From Pseudonocardiaceae bacterium (GTDB lineage: Bacteria > Actinomycetota > Actinomycetes > Mycobacteriales > Pseudonocardiaceae), in the NCBI GenBank assembly GCA_009379815.1, contig WHSY01000004.1:1-64000 (forward strand): a stretch of 64,000 nt of DNA, in the 5' to 3' direction. The notes under the pieces are model-generated. The model saw nothing but the letters and a program-made list of their open reading frames with translations, ran no database searches and was not told the origin of the DNA. Positions 63,824-64,000 of this stretch are shown here, piece after piece. Position 1 is the first letter of the stretch, and each line of letters begins with the position of its first letter. Position numbers and translations under genes: made by a program.

Positions 63824-64000
63824 GTGACCGGGCCGCTCGCGCTGGTGTACCGGGGGCCGGCCGCGAAGCCCGCGGGTTGCGCGGAGGCCGTCGCCGGGCT
63901 GCTGCGCGGCTCCCCGCGGGGGTTCGACGTCCGCTTCGTCGGGCCGCGGGAGCAGCTGCGGCTCACCGGCGACGTCCTCACCACCGCCGCCGTGTACGCC
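63824..64000 (+). CDS. BPL_N-like protein, N-terminal part (runs off the window)
   Basis: From GTG 63824 the frame is open for 59 codons to the window end: TGPLALVYRGPAAKPAGCAE, AVAGLLRGSPRGFDVRFVGP and REQLRLTGDVLTTAAVYA. LVYRGPAA...GCAEAVA is the opening of the biotin-protein-ligase N-terminal (BPL_N, glutamine-amidotransferase-like) family, whose conserved Cys is expected further in. A seven-codon frame (ATG 63804 to TGA 63827) bridges from the NRPS stop and overlaps this GTG, so coupling to the NRPS is likely. The gene is probably part of the NRPS operon; its role is unknown. Confidence 0.65.
   Translation, partial: MTGPLALVYRGPAAKPAGCAEAVAGLLRGSPRGFDVRFVGPREQLRLTGDVLTTAAVYA

Noticed and set aside
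1-64000. CRISPR arrays, tRNA or rRNA genes
   Set aside because: No regularly spaced repeat-spacer array and no cloverleaf or rRNA-like sequence was found; the tandem arrays present have no spacers.

Overview
The window is very GC-rich (coding third positions are almost all G or C). Its gene content points to an actinobacterium of the Pseudonocardiales, most likely a Pseudonocardia relative: a WhiB3/WhiD-type regulator, two DUF222 HNH nucleases, DUF2267, DUF3040, CsbD and PGPGW proteins, many GTG starts and ATGA/GTGA stop-start overlaps. The genus is an inference from gene content and style, not a phylogenetic result.

Layout. Positions 1-2540 hold the 5' end of an ectoine hydroxylase gene, stress-type small proteins (CsbD, DUF2267) and two decayed genes (a truncated FUSC/aromatic-acid exporter and a multiply frameshifted SpoIIE-type phosphatase). 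Positions 2688-10423 look like a cell-surface or sugar-modification locus: DUF2064 glycosyltransferase-like protein, SAM methyltransferase, NAD-dependent epimerase, secreted acidic protein, beta-propeller lipoprotein and a GT-C-like membrane protein, with one DUF222 HNH gene among them. Positions 10513-26595 are metabolic and housekeeping genes: Zn-dependent formaldehyde/alcohol dehydrogenase, WhiB, M50-CBS protease, a Cu/Zn-SOD-like lipoprotein, GH65 phosphorylase with a vestigial HAD gene in front, transporters, MBL hydrolase, long acyl-CoA dehydrogenase plus haloacid dehalogenase, PAP2 phosphatase, and a second DUF222 HNH gene.

Positions 26681-40715 are the most informative part. A DesK/DesR-like two-component system faces a divergent ABC exporter. 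The exporter's ATPase gene is split exactly at its H-loop by a 10.4 kb integrated element (29161-39536) flanked by a 10-bp core repeat. The element carries a tyrosine integrase, a long leader with strong RNA structure, a chain of overlapping small genes including a TOPRIM-like protein and a replication-initiator-like protein with iterons inside its own gene, a dyad-rich region with DnaA-box-like repeats, an HK97 major capsid protein and a tape-measure protein with peptidoglycan-hydrolase modules. I found no terminase, portal, head protease or tail-tube gene, so it is either a decayed prophage or a phage-satellite-like element. Removing one core copy and everything between rejoins the ATPase in frame. 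A 23-bp sequence at the two-component/ABC promoter recurs exactly at 43059-43081 in front of a CPBP protease gene, which suggests a small shared regulon.

Positions 40823-53455 carry an FGGY sugar kinase, CPBP protease, a tyrosinase with a His-rich partner, DoxX, an acyl-CoA synthetase, a fused 5-oxoprolinase, an atypical SDR, a SnoaL-tailed ECF sigma factor and a RibD/DHFR-like reductase. IS5-type remnants at 51470 and 53456 and a broken alpha/beta hydrolase mark a rearranged zone. Positions 54507-56703 are an FAD monooxygenase/TetR pair with a clear operator. Positions 57642-64000 hold a phosphopantetheinyl transferase and membrane protein divergent from a 1318-residue Pls/PosA-type single-module NRPS (A-T-membrane-three hexapeptide-repeat domains), followed by a BPL_N-like protein cut by the window end. 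This is probably a cationic homopolymer or related amino-acid-transfer locus.
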